NCBI GenBank assembly: GCA_030680655.1
Contig: JAUXUZ010000498.1
Location: 1-6,120 of the forward strand
Direction of reading: 5' to 3'
Source of the DNA: Phycisphaerales bacterium
Lineage (GTDB): Bacteria > Planctomycetota > Phycisphaerae > Phycisphaerales > UBA1924
DNA: 6,120 nucleotides
In this document: in pieces, positions 1 to 5,410 of the stretch
How positions within the stretch are numbered: the first letter of the stretch is position 1
Layout of the letters: every line of letters begins with the position of its first letter
The notes under the pieces: generated by a model
Databases searched by the model: none
What the model was told of the DNA's origin: nothing
Seen by the model: the letters and a program-made list of their open reading frames with translations, nothing else
Made by a program: the position numbers and the translations under genes

Positions 1-10
1 AGCCCCCCCT

Positions 11-15
11 AAGGT
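11..15 (+). promoter_or_regulatory. Probable ribosome binding site of tatC
   Basis: AAGGT lies 9 bases before the ATG at 25 and is the only Shine-Dalgarno-like match in the short upstream sequence. It supports the ATG at 25 over the in-frame ATG at 67. The promoter is not visible because the window starts here. Confidence 0.45.
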
Positions 16-24
16 CACCCGCAC

Positions 25-1032
25 ATGCTCGACAAGGCAATCGAACGGCGGAACAAAGACGGCGTCATGGGCCTGGGTGAGCACCTGGAGGAACTGCGCA
101 AGCGCGTGCTCCTCTCGGTGCTGATCCTCGCCCCGGTCTTCGCCATCTGTCTGATCTTCGGCGACCGGCTGGTGCGCATCGCCATCGACCCCGCTTCCAA
201 AGCGCTGCAGGCGGCTGGCGAGCCCGCCAACTACCAGCTCAACAACCCCCTCGAGGCCTTCGCCGCGTACGTCAAGATCGCCGCGATCATCACCCTCTCG
301 ATCGCCGGCCCGTGGATCATCTACCAGCTCTGGAAGTTCATCGCCCCCGGGCTCTACTCCAAAGAGAAGCGCTTCATCTACATCCTCGCGCCTTTCAGCG
401 CAGTGATGACCATCGGCGGCCTCGCCTTCGCCTACTTCGTCGTGCTCAAGGTCATGCTCGGCTTCCTGATCGGCTTCAACGCCACGATCATCGAGCCGCG
501 CACCAGGCTCGAGGCCCTCCCGCAGGGCGTCAAGCTCGTCCCCTCCGTCGCCGTGCTCGACTTTGACCCGCCGTCGCCGGAGATGGGCATGGAGTGGGTG
601 AACAAGTCGCTCATGGAGCGGTGCGTCTGCATCGGCGTCAAGGACGGCGTCGCCGACATCGTCCGCCAGCCTCTCTCGCACTCGGGCACCATCGCCCAGC
701 AGTACCGCCTGCGCGAAACGCTCGACCTGATCGTGACCACCTGCGTGGCGACCATCGGCGCGTTTCAGACGCCCGTCGTCGTGCTCCTGCTGGGATGGGC
801 CGGCGTGGTCAACCCGTCAGTATTAAAGAAGTACCGCAAGTACGCGTTCATCGTCTGCGCGGTGCTCGGCGCCCTCCTCACGCCCTCACCCGACCCGCTC
901 AGCATGGTCGTCATCTTCGTACCGATGTACCTGCTCTACGAGCTCGGCCTGCTGCTGATCACCCTCTTCCCCGCGTCGCGCGTGATGGGCGAAACCGCCG
1001 CGGCGTCAGACGGTGAAGGCGGCGGCCCGTGA
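25..1032 (+). CDS. tatC: Sec-independent protein translocase subunit TatC, with an enlarged periplasmic loop
   Basis: TatC is the multi-spanning inner-membrane core of the twin-arginine translocase. It binds the RR signal peptide of folded precursors and recruits TatA/TatB. The protein has 335 residues. The N-terminal motif HLEELRKR (20-27) carries E23, matching the signal-peptide-contacting E15 of E. coli. It is followed by TM1 (about 28-46), the NPLEAF loop (74-79), TM2, and the cytosolic IYQLWKFIAPGLYSKEKR stretch (99-116), with E114 matching E. coli E103. TM3 is about 117-150, TM4 about 233-256 (with Q248 where E. coli has E170), and the last helices contain TPSPDP (286-291) and MYLLYELG. 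The family is usually about 250-260 residues. The extra length lies between TM3 and the YRLRETLDLIV segment, where about 67 residues (roughly 155-222) are added on the periplasmic side. The stop overlaps the tadA GTG by 4 bases. No tatA or tatB is visible. Identity is secure; the role of the insert is unknown. Confidence 0.96.
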   Translation: MLDKAIERRNKDGVMGLGEHLEELRKRVLLSVLILAPVFAICLIFGDRLVRIAIDPASKALQAAGEPANYQLNNPLEAFAAYVKIAAIITLSIAGPWIIYQLWKFIAPGLYSKEKRFIYILAPFSAVMTIGGLAFAYFVVLKVMLGFLIGFNATIIEPRTRLEALPQGVKLVPSVAVLDFDPPSPEMGMEWVNKSLMERCVCIGVKDGVADIVRQPLSHSGTIAQQYRLRETLDLIVTTCVATIGAFQTPVVVLLLGWAGVVNPSVLKKYRKYAFIVCAVLGALLTPSPDPLSMVVIFVPMYLLYELGLLLITLFPASRVMGETAAASDGEGGGP

Positions 1033-1523
1033 GCCCACAAGGGGGTACAAGCCCCGCCGAGCCCACCCTCTTCGATCTGGCCGCGATGGTGCGCGCCCTT
1101 GAGCTCGCCCGCGCCGCCGAGGCGATCGGCGAGGTCCCCATCGGCGCGGCCGTCTACCGCCTCGCCGACGGTGCGATCATCGGTCAGGGGCACAACCGGC
1201 GCGAGACCGACCACGACCCAACCGCGCACGCCGAGGTCATCGCCATCAAGGCCGCCGCGGCCGCCGCCGGCGGATGGCGCCTCGATGGGTGCGGGCTGGC
1301 CGTCACGCTCGAGCCCTGCCCCATGTGCGCCGGCGCGATCGTCAACGCCCGCGTCCAACGCCTGGTCTACGGCGCGCCCGACCCCAAGGCCGGCGCCTGC
1401 GGCACGCTCATGCGCCTCACCGAAGACCCCCGTCTGAACCACCGCGTAGCACCGATCGGCGGCGTCATGGCCCAGGAGTCGGCCGAGCTCCTGCGGGCGT
1501 TCTTCGCCCGGCTCCGCGCCTGA
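1029..1523 (+). CDS. tadA: tRNA-specific adenosine deaminase TadA
   Basis: This 164-residue cytidine-deaminase-fold enzyme should convert A34 to inosine in the anticodon of tRNA-Arg(ACG), in the cytoplasm. It has the zinc and proton-shuttle motif H67-A-E69 and the PCPMCAGAI motif with C97 and C100. Other family features are EVPIGA (35-40), GHN (54-56), and a C-terminal block (DPKAGACGTLM … LNHRV … FFARLR) that closely parallels E. coli TadA. The last block favours TadA over guanine or cytosine deaminases. The GTG at 1029 overlaps the tatC TGA (GTGA), with AAGG at 1016-1019 as a likely ribosome binding site, so translation is probably coupled to tatC. The first 14 or so residues are not conserved, so the in-frame ATG at residue 20 cannot be excluded. 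It would, however, remove part of the first helix. Confidence 0.94.
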   Translation: MSPQGGTSPAEPTLFDLAAMVRALELARAAEAIGEVPIGAAVYRLADGAIIGQGHNRRETDHDPTAHAEVIAIKAAAAAAGGWRLDGCGLAVTLEPCPMCAGAIVNARVQRLVYGAPDPKAGACGTLMRLTEDPRLNHRVAPIGGVMAQESAELLRAFFARLRA

Positions 1524-1544
1524 CCCGCGGGCCGCGCGGAGCCG
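1509..1544 (+). terminator. GC-rich hairpin spanning the tadA stop codon
   Basis: Perfect 11-base arms, CGGCTCCGCGC (1509-1519) and GCGCGGAGCCG (1534-1544), flank a 14-base loop holding the tadA TGA. The loop itself contains CCCGCGGG (1524-1531), and another palindrome, AACGGCCGTT, follows at 1545-1554. No U-run follows. It could be a weak or Rho-assisted terminator, or an mRNA-stabilising element between tadA and the next gene. The fold is seen directly; the function is inferred. Confidence 0.4.
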
Positions 1545-1573
1545 AACGGCCGTTACGCGGTATCCTTGTCTTG

Positions 1574-2512
1574 ATGGTTGCCGGCTCTGCGTTCATCATC
1601 GTGCTGATCTTGCTCGTCGCGGTCGTCGTGCTCGTTGTGGTGGGCGCCCTGGCCTACCGGCGACAGGGGTCGCGGGCCGCCTCCGTCCCACTCTGCGGGC
1701 GCTGCGGCTACCAGCTCGCCCCAAACCCGGCGGGCCTTTCCGTCTGCCCCGAGTGCGGCGGCAACTTCCTCAGCGTCGGCATCCTCGCGCCGGACATGAA
1801 GCTCGGCCGGCGCGGTTCGCCCGCCGTGCCGCTGGGCATCGCCTGGTTCGTGCTCGTCGGCCTGGGCATGCTCCCCGTCCACGCCCAATTGGTCAAGACG
1901 TTCACGCGCACGCTCACCACCGGCATCGTGAACCAGACTTCGTCTGGCATTGGCCCGATCAACTCGATCGCCGTGGTTGCCAAACGCGAGCAACTGGCCG
2001 GTGAGAAGGCCCCCCTCACGCTCGAGGCCGATGTCACGCTGACCGGGCCCGCCGGCAAGAAGATCGAGTTCACCGTGGACGCCGCGTCGAACACCCTGGC
2101 CGCCGCGCCGACGATGCCCGCGGCCGTCGGCTCAGCCTGGAGCGACGATGCGGCCGCGAAGCTCATCGCCGCGGTTGCCGAGGGCGAGCCGGACCCGGAG
2201 CTGACCAAGCGGGTCAGGTCGGTGGTCGATGACGCGATCACCAAGTCCGCGGGTGGCGGCACCTTCGGCGGTGTGTCGTCGTTCTCCTCAACGTCGACTT
2301 CATCGGGGTTGAGTTTCGGCACCCGTCGGCGCGGGTTCACCGAGACGGCGTCGTCTTCGAGCTACACCGGCAACGTGACGCCGGTCGTGCTGATCGGCTC
2401 GCTGCGCGGTGCGCACTGGGTGGTGCTGATGAGCGGGATGCTCGGCCTGGCGATCGCCTTCTTCGGCCTCTGGCTGGTCGTAAGGCTCACCCGCGAGAAG
2501 CGGGCCGCGTGA
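1574..2512 (+). CDS. Membrane protein with zinc ribbon and three predicted helices; function unknown
   Basis: The product has 312 residues from the ATG at 1574. The same frame stays open upstream into tadA, but that sequence is a tadA shadow, and the hydrophobic N-terminus begins exactly at this ATG. No strong ribosome binding site is visible. Layout: TM1 (5-27); a zinc-ribbon knuckle pair with C41/C44 and C58/C61 in the form CGRCGY…CPECGG; TM2 (about 84-103); a 170-residue hydrophilic domain; a Ser/Gly/Thr-rich stretch (about 229-270); and TM3 (281-303) ending in a basic RLTREKRAA tail. The zinc ribbon between helices 1 and 2 is probably cytoplasmic, which puts the large domain outside. Proteins with this type of zinc ribbon next to membrane helices are frequent in planctomycetes and mostly uncharacterised. 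The gene lies 50 bases after tadA, so it is possibly in the same transcript. Confidence 0.8.
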   Translation: MVAGSAFIIVLILLVAVVVLVVVGALAYRRQGSRAASVPLCGRCGYQLAPNPAGLSVCPECGGNFLSVGILAPDMKLGRRGSPAVPLGIAWFVLVGLGMLPVHAQLVKTFTRTLTTGIVNQTSSGIGPINSIAVVAKREQLAGEKAPLTLEADVTLTGPAGKKIEFTVDAASNTLAAAPTMPAAVGSAWSDDAAAKLIAAVAEGEPDPELTKRVRSVVDDAITKSAGGGTFGGVSSFSSTSTSSGLSFGTRRRGFTETASSSSYTGNVTPVVLIGSLRGAHWVVLMSGMLGLAIAFFGLWLVVRLTREKRAA

Positions 2513-2793
2513 CAGGAATCCAGAGCCCGCGCACCGCTCAGCGCGGCGGCGCTTCCGGCAGCGGCCAGCGGATCACCACACGAGTCGACATCGGCGGGCA
2601 GGTCGGCCAGGCCGTCTCGTGCGGCGACGGCGTGCTGAACAACAACGACTTTGTCGTCTACATCGACTACTTCTTCACCGCCAACCCGCGCGCCGACATG
2701 GGGAGCCAGGGCGGCGCACCCGGCGCTGACGGGCAGTTTGACAACAACGACTTCGTCGTGTTCATCGATTACTTCTTCAGCGGCTGCAACTGA
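2509..2793 (+). CDS. Small ORF consisting almost entirely of a planctomycete dockerin-like two-repeat domain
   Basis: The 94-codon ORF starts at a GTG overlapping the previous stop (GTGA). Residues 26-60 and 62-94 are two tandem repeats of the pattern D-[IM]-G-x-Q…DG-x-[LF]-[DN]-N-N-D-F-V-V-x-I-D-Y-F-F, closed by C38 and C93. The DG…NND loops resemble calcium-binding dockerin or EF-hand loops. In Phycisphaerae-type genomes this kind of domain normally forms the C-terminus of large secreted proteins. Here there is no signal peptide, no transmembrane segment and no passenger domain. The first 25 residues are polar and low-complexity. Either this is a genuine small protein, or it is the surviving 3' end of a decayed secreted-protein gene. 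A 5-bp hairpin (CCCGC/GCGGG, 2490-2504) just before the GTG would hinder initiation, and no clear ribosome binding site is seen. The domain call is strong; whether the gene is intact is uncertain. Confidence 0.6.
   Translation: MTGIQSPRTAQRGGASGSGQRITTRVDIGGQVGQAVSCGDGVLNNNDFVVYIDYFFTANPRADMGSQGGAPGADGQFDNNDFVVFIDYFFSGCN
2635..2778 (+). repeat. Tandem dockerin-like repeat, visible at DNA level
   Basis: The segments 2638-2676 and 2743-2778 are near-identical at DNA level, sharing AACAACGACTT, then GTCGT, CATCGA and TACTTCTTC. They encode NND-F-V-V-[YF]-I-D-Y-F-F in each repeat. The unit spacing is about 105 bases, and most differences are at third codon positions. Confidence 0.75.
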
Positions 2794-2846
2794 ACGGCTG
2801 AGCCTGATCGAGCGACTGGCGTGCAGCGCCTTGTGCTTTAGATTCA

Positions 2847-2880
2847 ACCGGCCGCTAGTTGTGGCGGCCGGTGGTCTTCT
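2847..2880 (+). terminator. Probable intrinsic terminator after the dockerin-like ORF
   Basis: ACCGGCCGC (2847-2855) and GCGGCCGGT (2864-2872) form a perfect 9-bp stem with an 8-base loop. It is followed by GGTCTTCTCT, which is pyrimidine-rich but not a clean T-run. The hairpin lies between the rightward ORF ending at 2793 and the convergent gene ending at 2929, so it may stop transcription from both sides. The T-tract is weak, so efficiency is uncertain. Confidence 0.6.
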
Positions 2881-2928
2881 CTATGCGCATTGCATCACCA
2901 AGGACAGAAGTAAGGCCGGGTCTAACGC

Positions 2929-3933
2929 TCACTTCTTGTCGATGCGTTCGATCACCACCGCGGTGGTCGCGGTGGCGGGCTTGCCGCCGGTGAGGGAGCC
3001 GCTCATGGTGACCTTCTGCTCAAACTCGCAGCGGATGAGCTGGCCGCGGCGGGTGTCCCAGGCGTACGTGCCGGAGTGGTCGGCGCTGTCGAGGCCGACG
3101 GGGAGTGGGAGGCCGCTGCTGCGGTTGCCGTCGGCGTGCCCCTTGAAGTAGACCTTGGCGGTGCCGGCGGTGTGGGTGCGCAGGTCGTAGGTGGTGGCGA
3201 GGTCGAGCCCGCCGATGGGGCCGACGTTGAGCTGGTCGTGGTGGGTCCAGCGGTCGCCAACGCGGGCGAGCCCGTCGAAGCCGGGGGATGTGTTGGTGGT
3301 GATGGGGCCGATGAGGCCGCCGAGTTGCTTCATTGCTTCGGCGCCGGGGGCGGTCATGCCCGGGAGCATGGTGGGCGCGAGCGACTCACCGCCGGAGGTG
3401 GAGATGATGCGTCCGTCGCGTGCGACCTTCATGGTGATGGTGGTGCCGACCATCTGCTTGAACTGGTCGGCGAGGAGCGCATCGATCTGGTCGAAGGGGT
3501 CGCGCGGGGCTGAGGGGGCGGGGGACTTGGGTCCTTTGGGTGGGAGCTTGGTGCTGTCGAAGTCAACGGTGGCCAGGGGGCTGTCGAGCTTTGCTTTGAC
3601 CGACTCGTAGACGATCTCGACGGTTGCCTCGCCGGTGGTGGCGTCGACGGCCTTGGCGGTCATCTTGAGGCCGATGGTCTGTTCGAGGCGCGACTTGTGC
3701 GGGTCGGCGGGGTCGTCGGCATTGGGCGTCTGCTGGTCGCTGGTCTGCTTCATCGAGTAGCGGACCACCTGGCTGAGCTCCCACTTGGGGCGCAGGTCGA
3801 TGCGCCCTTCGCGCGGTGCGGGCGGCGATGCGCTTGGCGGCGTCGCATCGGGCGCGCGCGGCGGCGGCTCGGCGGCGGCGCTCAAGGTGGCGAACGCGGC
3901 GGTGAGGAGCGCAGCGGTGTGACGTGTGTTCAT
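2929..3933 (-). CDS. Exported protein of unknown function, DUF6263-like
   Basis: The product has 334 residues. It starts with a typical Sec signal peptide (MNTRHTAALL…), hydrophobic to about residue 18, with likely cleavage after S-A-A-A at residue 21. A Pro/Ala/Ser linker (about 22-42) and a mature domain of about 290 residues follow. The domain begins PKWELSQVVRYSMKQTSDQ, is rich in beta-type alternation, and includes GEATVEIVYESVKAKLDS, a Pro/Lys-rich loop, and DGRIISTSGG. There are no obvious catalytic motifs and no lipobox Cys. The pattern (membrane-export signal, 'V.Y.M.Q..DQ', then a residue-dense strand repeat) resembles DUF6263 proteins of planctomycetes. That assignment is from memory of the family's look and needs a profile search. 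GGAG (CTCC on + at 3940-3943) sits 6 bases before the ATG. The gene is divergent from the M28 peptidase and convergent with the dockerin-like ORF. Confidence 0.8.
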   Translation of the reverse strand: MNTRHTAALLTAAFATLSAAAEPPPRAPDATPPSASPPAPREGRIDLRPKWELSQVVRYSMKQTSDQQTPNADDPADPHKSRLEQTIGLKMTAKAVDATTGEATVEIVYESVKAKLDSPLATVDFDSTKLPPKGPKSPAPSAPRDPFDQIDALLADQFKQMVGTTITMKVARDGRIISTSGGESLAPTMLPGMTAPGAEAMKQLGGLIGPITTNTSPGFDGLARVGDRWTHHDQLNVGPIGGLDLATTYDLRTHTAGTAKVYFKGHADGNRSSGLPLPVGLDSADHSGTYAWDTRRGQLIRCEFEQKVTMSGSLTGGKPATATTAVVIERIDKK

Positions 3934-3939
3934 CGGGTG

Positions 3940-3943
3940 CTCC
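3940..3943 (-). promoter_or_regulatory. Ribosome binding site of the exported protein
   Basis: The minus strand reads ACGGAGCACCCG-ATG. GGAG with a 6-base spacer fixes the start at 3933. Confidence 0.65.
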
Positions 3944-3998
3944 GTGGACGGGTGCGGAAGATCGTATCGGCTCGCGCAAGGGCTGAGGCGTACGCGTG

Positions 3999-4019
3999 GG
4001 GCGGGTTCTCAACCCGCCC
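3999..4019. repeat. Intergenic palindrome, copy 1
   Basis: GGGCGGGTT and AACCCGCCC form perfect 9-base arms around CTC. It is preceded by CGTG, and eight bases after its end comes GCCCG, followed by ACGGT at 4044. Copy 2 shares the CGTG, the GCCCG at the same offset, and a later ACGGT, so the two copies are related beyond the palindrome. Confidence 0.75.
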
Positions 4020-4088
4020 GCCTCATGCCCGCTCGTTGACTGAACGGTCTGCGGATTCGCTTCCAGAGGATTATGCAGAGAGATCGTG

Positions 4089-4109
4089 GGGCAGGTTTTT
4101 AACCAGCCC
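4089..4109. repeat. Intergenic palindrome, copy 2
   Basis: GGGCAGGTT, loop TTT, AACCAGCCC: 9-base arms with one A/A mismatch, starting 90 bases after copy 1. CGTG precedes it, GCCCG follows at 4117 and ACGGT at 4131, paralleling copy 1. Confidence 0.75.
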
Positions 4110-4194
4110 AATTGACGCCCGTCTCCGTGTACGGTTCCGACATCCGTTGACCATGGACGGGGATCGACCATGGGGCTCGATCACTGGAAAAGCC

Positions 4195-4215
4195 GGGCAG
4201 GTTGGAAACCTGCTC
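4195..4215. repeat. Intergenic palindrome, copy 3
   Basis: GGGCAGGTT, loop GGA, AACCTGCTC: 9-base arms with one G-T wobble, starting 106 bases after copy 2. On the minus strand it reads EQVSNLPG, the spurious peptide often seen where this repeat type is translated in planctomycete genomes. It overlaps a TTG that would extend the M28 ORF, which argues against that upstream start. Confidence 0.75.
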
Positions 4216-4237
4216 CACGCGTTCATGCATTATCCTC

Positions 4238-4261
4238 TTCCACCACATCGATGGAGTGGAA
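4238..4261. promoter_or_regulatory. Operator-like palindrome upstream of the M28 peptidase
   Basis: TTCCAC and GTGGAA flank a central self-complementary CATCGATG, with two mismatched bases on each side (24 bp in total). It ends 39 bases before the peptidase ATG. Its size and dyad form fit a dimeric repressor site, but no regulator is known and it could be chance. Confidence 0.35.
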
Positions 4262-4290
4262 TGTTTGCAACCACTTACTCGCGGTCGCGT

Positions 4291-4295
4291 AGGGA
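4291..4295 (+). promoter_or_regulatory. Ribosome binding site of the M28 peptidase
   Basis: AGGGA sits 5 bases before the ATG at 4301. This decides the start against the longer reading that would begin at a TTG at 4202 inside palindrome copy 3. Confidence 0.6.
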
Positions 4296-4300
4296 CGTGC

Positions 4301-5383
4301 ATGGCGCGCACGGCCGCACAGGTCAACGAACTGAGTCCAGGCGTACCGGTTGCCAGGGGCGCGTTTAAGGTCGTGTCGAAGGGGGCGTTGAAGCGATTGG
4401 CGGGGCTTTTCGCGGTCATCGCACTGGTGCTGTACGGGTGCTACTGGCTCATGGTGTCGATGCCGGGTGAGAGCTTCGCGGGCCCGCGGCCGGCGGCGAC
4501 GCCGGCGCAGCTGGCGAGCGCGGAGCGCATCTGCGCCGATGTTGAGTTCCTGGCGTCGAAAGTCGGCAAGCGATCGACGCTCGACCCGCGCGGCATGGCG
4601 GAGGCGGCGAAGTGGATCATGGCGCAGATGCGCGGAGCCGGGTTCGGCGAGCCGGGCCAGACGTTCGTCGAGCGGAACGCCAAGACGCCGAACCTTGAGT
4701 ACGTGCTCGCGCCGGCGGCGGGCTCAGCGCTCGCGAAAGAGGTTGTGGTGATCGGCGCCCACTACGACACGTTCGCGGGGACACCGGGCGCCGACGACAA
4801 CACCAGCGGTGTGGCGGGCGTGCTGGAGCTGGCGCGGCGCTTCGCCGGCAAGGGGCAGGCGCGCCAGGTGCGCTTCCTCTTCTTCGTCAACGAGGAGCCG
4901 CCCTGCTTTCAGACCAGCGACATGGGCTCGTGGGTCTACGCGAAGGCGTGCCGCGCAAAGGGCGATGACATCGTGGCGATGCTGAGTTTGGAGACGATCG
5001 GGTTTTACACCGACGAGGTGGGGTACCAGAAGTACCCGCCGCTGGTGGGCGGGTTCTATCCGCAGGAGGGGAACTTCATCGGCTTCGTGGGGAACATCGG
5101 CTCGCGAACGCTGACGCGTCGGTGCGTGCGGGTCTTCCGCGGCGAGGCGCAGTTCCCGTGCGAGGGGGCGGCGCTGCCGGGGTACTTCCCGGGCGTAGGG
5201 TGGAGCGACCATTGGGCGTTCTGGCAGGAGGGGTACGACGGGGTGATGGTGACCGACACCGCGCCGTTTCGCAACCCGCACTACCACCTGGCGAGTGACA
5301 AGCCGTCGACGCTCGACTACGACGCGATGAGTCGCGTGGTGGAGGGGCTGGAGCGGGTGGTGGCGGATTTGGCGAACAGGTGA
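4301..5383 (+). CDS. Membrane-anchored M28-family zinc peptidase
   Basis: The product has 360 residues: a short basic N-terminus, one membrane helix (about 33-53, FAVIALVLYGCYWLMV), then an extracytoplasmic M28 peptidase domain (about 70-358). This suggests an anchored aminopeptidase-like enzyme in the periplasm. The di-zinc site is complete by comparison with Aeromonas aminopeptidase. H154 and D156 are in GAHYDT, D165 in GADDN, the general base E198 and ligand E199 in NEEPP, E231 in LETIGFY (where some members have Asp), and H329 in the PHYHLASDKPSTLDY block. S302-D303-H304 also matches the family. Substrate cannot be predicted, and within M28 both aminopeptidases and other hydrolases occur. 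The ATG at 4301 with AGGGA is preferred. Unlike the other genes here, its codons often end in G rather than C (for example GCG over GCC for Ala). It is convergent with dnaA and divergent from the exported protein. Confidence 0.9.
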   Translation: MARTAAQVNELSPGVPVARGAFKVVSKGALKRLAGLFAVIALVLYGCYWLMVSMPGESFAGPRPAATPAQLASAERICADVEFLASKVGKRSTLDPRGMAEAAKWIMAQMRGAGFGEPGQTFVERNAKTPNLEYVLAPAAGSALAKEVVVIGAHYDTFAGTPGADDNTSGVAGVLELARRFAGKGQARQVRFLFFVNEEPPCFQTSDMGSWVYAKACRAKGDDIVAMLSLETIGFYTDEVGYQKYPPLVGGFYPQEGNFIGFVGNIGSRTLTRRCVRVFRGEAQFPCEGAALPGYFPGVGWSDHWAFWQEGYDGVMVTDTAPFRNPHYHLASDKPSTLDYDAMSRVVEGLERVVADLANR

Positions 5384-5410
5384 CGCCGCCGCCGCGGATT
5401 CAAGGCACCC

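Larger units (their letters stand above)
3934..4300. other. 367-bp divergent intergenic region with a palindrome cluster
   Basis: This gap separates the leftward exported-protein gene from the rightward M28 peptidase, so it should hold both promoters. I found no convincing -35/-10 pair on either strand. TTGAC occurs at 4036, 4114 and 4147 without a partner at the right distance. The content is three 21-nt palindromes of one family (3999, 4089, 4195), two direct copies of GACCATGG (4149-4156, 4166-4173), and one operator-like palindrome (4238-4261). ORFs crossing it lack coding character. Confidence 0.7.

Noticed and set aside
432..755. Long open frames opposite or shifted to tatC, tadA and the membrane protein
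   Set aside because: They are GC-rich shadow frames with Arg/Pro/Ala-heavy, low-complexity translations and no family motifs. The overlapping frames have clear conserved domains.
1274..1573. An upstream extension of the zinc-ribbon membrane protein into tadA
   Set aside because: The extra 100 residues are an out-of-frame reading of tadA and are Arg/Pro-rich. The ATG at 1574 sits directly before the membrane helix.
4069..4079. A DnaA box (TTATGCAGA) near dnaA
   Set aside because: It has two mismatches to TTATCCACA, stands alone, and has no cluster or AT-rich neighbour.
4036..4175. Sigma-70 promoters beginning at the TTGAC sequences
   Set aside because: At 16-18 base spacing none has a usable TATAAT-like partner.
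3999..4215. A CRISPR array
   Set aside because: There are only three imperfect palindromes. The gaps are unequal (69 and 85 bases between copies), the arms vary, and no cas gene is present.
4202..4300. A longer M28 peptidase starting at the TTG at 4202
   Set aside because: That start falls inside palindrome copy 3, and the added residues have no coding character. AGGGA before the ATG at 4301 gives a better start.
4099..4419. A leftward 106-codon ORF containing QVSNLPG
   Set aside because: The peptide comes from translating an intergenic palindrome, and the rest of the frame is the complement of the peptidase start.
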